The position numbers and the translations under genes are program-made. Positions 63,257 through 64,000 of a stretch of 64,000 bases of DNA are shown in pieces. Under the pieces are notes generated by a model. It was not told the origin of the DNA. It saw only the letters and a program-made list of their open reading frames with translations, and did no database searches. Every line of letters starts with the position of its first letter. Within the stretch, counting starts at the first letter, position 1. The stretch lies in contig NZ_JACVOV010000003.1 of NCBI RefSeq assembly GCF_018882245.1, forward strand, positions 200,145-264,144, in the 5' to 3' direction. This DNA is from Polynucleobacter sp. AP-Capit-er-40B-B4. GTDB taxonomy: Bacteria > Pseudomonadota > Gammaproteobacteria > Burkholderiales > Burkholderiaceae.

Positions 63257-63406
63257 AAATGGCTTCCGAAGGTTTAATAACAACTAAATTCTAAAGAACC
63301 CCTTAAATCCTTGCAAGATGCCGTCACATCATTTCATGTGACTACAACAATCATTGAACTGCTGTCAATTTAGGTCCACTACCAAAGAGAGTTTTTCTAT
63401 AGTAAA

Positions 63407-64000
63407 TCATTGCAGCATCATAGGTTGATTCTGGATGATTCTGGGTACTTGTGCCTGGGGTGCTGGTGGTCTGTAATCCAATGCGCTATGGGGTCTTTCA
63501 TGGTTATAGTGCTTGACCCATTCACCCACGACTACCTTAGCTTCCCTCAAGCTGTAGAAGATCTCCCCATCCAAAAGGTTATCTCTAAAGGTGCCATTAA
63601 AGCTTTCACAAAAGCCATTCTCCCAAGGACTACCGGGGGTGATGTAAGCGGTTTTCACTCCAATGCCGGATAACCAACTACGCAGCTCTTTAGCAACAAA
63701 TTCTGGGCCATTATCACTTCGGATGTGCTCGGGGATGCCGTGAGTAATCATGGCGTTCGCCAACTGCTCAATCACTTGGATTGAGCCAATTCTTCTGGCA
63801 CAGTGGATCGTTAAGCATTTCCTGGTGAACTCATGACCAAAGGGAATCCCGCGGGACAATCATCGTGAGCATGCGGATCTTGCCACCATAAGCGTCCCTG
63901 ATAAAGACAAAGTCATAACTCCAAACATGATTGGTATGAGTAGCTCGCAATCTCATACAGCTGCCATCGGAGAGCCAGAGTCTGCCTCTAGGAGGTTGCT
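63407..64000 (-). pseudogene. IS3-family transposase OrfB, frame-disrupted, 5' end outside window
   Basis: The 3' part (63407-63859) encodes an rve/DDE integrase core with SDNGPEF (second Asp) and NGFCESFNG (Glu). The upstream part (63831-64000) reads in another frame as GRLWLSDGSCMRLRATHTNHVW, then SYDFVFIRDAYGG with the first Asp. The usual MIDEFTRKCL junction is broken: between ATT (63858) and GAG (63832) 25 nt are present where one Asp codon is expected, so about 22 nt are inserted and the frame shifts. The IS end lies left of 63407; AGTGGACC-like end sequence near 63371-63380 may mark it. Confidence 0.8.

Larger units (their letters stand above)
58741..64000. mobile_element. integrated mobilisable element (continues past right edge)
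   Basis: The segment begins at a tRNA-Ser remnant, carries a tyrosine integrase, an AlpA-like regulator, a Spo11/Topo VI-A-like Toprim protein, a MobV-type relaxase, an HGGxSTG-type protein and a broken IS3-type transposase. Base composition is visibly more AT-rich than the core on the left. The right boundary is not in the window. 58754-58970 (217 bp) has no gene but holds a 22-bp palindrome and a spaced direct repeat. Confidence 0.75.

Overview
The window looks like a chromosomal segment of a small-genome freshwater betaproteobacterium of the Burkholderiaceae. The best guess is Polynucleobacter or a close relative. This is inferred from gene content and order (phaC-phaB-phaR beside rimO and a thiolase, tsaB-rimI, parE-parC, a riboswitch-led thiCOSGE operon, many Bug-type binding proteins) and from moderate GC. 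No database search was possible.

Layout. 1-427 is the end of serB. 458-6182 is a polyhydroxyalkanoate cluster (thiolase, PhaR, PhaB, PhaC) with rimO inside it. 6299-13312 is housekeeping: pgeF, rluD, bamD, alr, lplT, a degenerate psi/uracil-glycosylase-like gene, rimI and tsaB. 13346-20637 is a complete propionyl-CoA to succinyl-CoA operon (epimerase, pccA, pccB, meaB, mutB), divergent from a GntR regulator whose start codon lies inside a perfect 22-bp palindrome. 21448-22198 holds two small cytochromes c with an FNR-like box. 22361-26627 holds CoxD/CoxE/RidA/MocA/XdhC-like genes, a maturation set for a molybdenum hydroxylase that is itself not in the window. parC and parE, a CoA-transferase/MFS pair, a 47-residue membrane protein and tRNA-Arg(CCT) with an inverted pair of consensus DnaA boxes follow. 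34062-41104 is thiamine metabolism: a Nudix gene, TPP riboswitch, thiCOSGE and convergent thiD. Then come tRNA-Asn and a mixed region to 51826 (esterase, U32 peptidase, membrane and outer-membrane proteins, IlvD/Edd dehydratase, FadD, nucleosidase, apt, yqjDEK-like genes, a zinc-ribbon Smr protein). 52052-57580 is a probable catabolic operon: Bug protein, acyl-CoA ligase, citryl-CoA-lyase-like protein, two SDRs and a lipoprotein. 57660-58637 is another Bug protein.

From 58741 to the right edge lies an AT-richer integrated element. It begins at a 13-bp remnant of a tRNA-Ser 3' end, still followed (minus strand) by the old tRNA terminator. It then carries a tyrosine integrase, an orphan gene, an AlpA-like regulator, a compact protein with Spo11/Topo VI-A-like features (R-x-x-x-Y plus Toprim acidic residues), a minimal MobV-type relaxase, an HGGxSTG-type protein and a broken IS3-family transposase. 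Related palindromic sites precede both int and the alpA-toprim-relaxase operon. This small mobilisable element is the most likely place for an undescribed system.

Together the core genes describe an aerobic heterotroph using small organic acids: propionate enters the TCA cycle, surplus acetyl-CoA goes to PHA, and Bug proteins and acyl-CoA ligases handle carboxylates. Start codons were moved from the longest ORF where a Shine-Dalgarno sequence or signal peptide argued for it; each case is stated.
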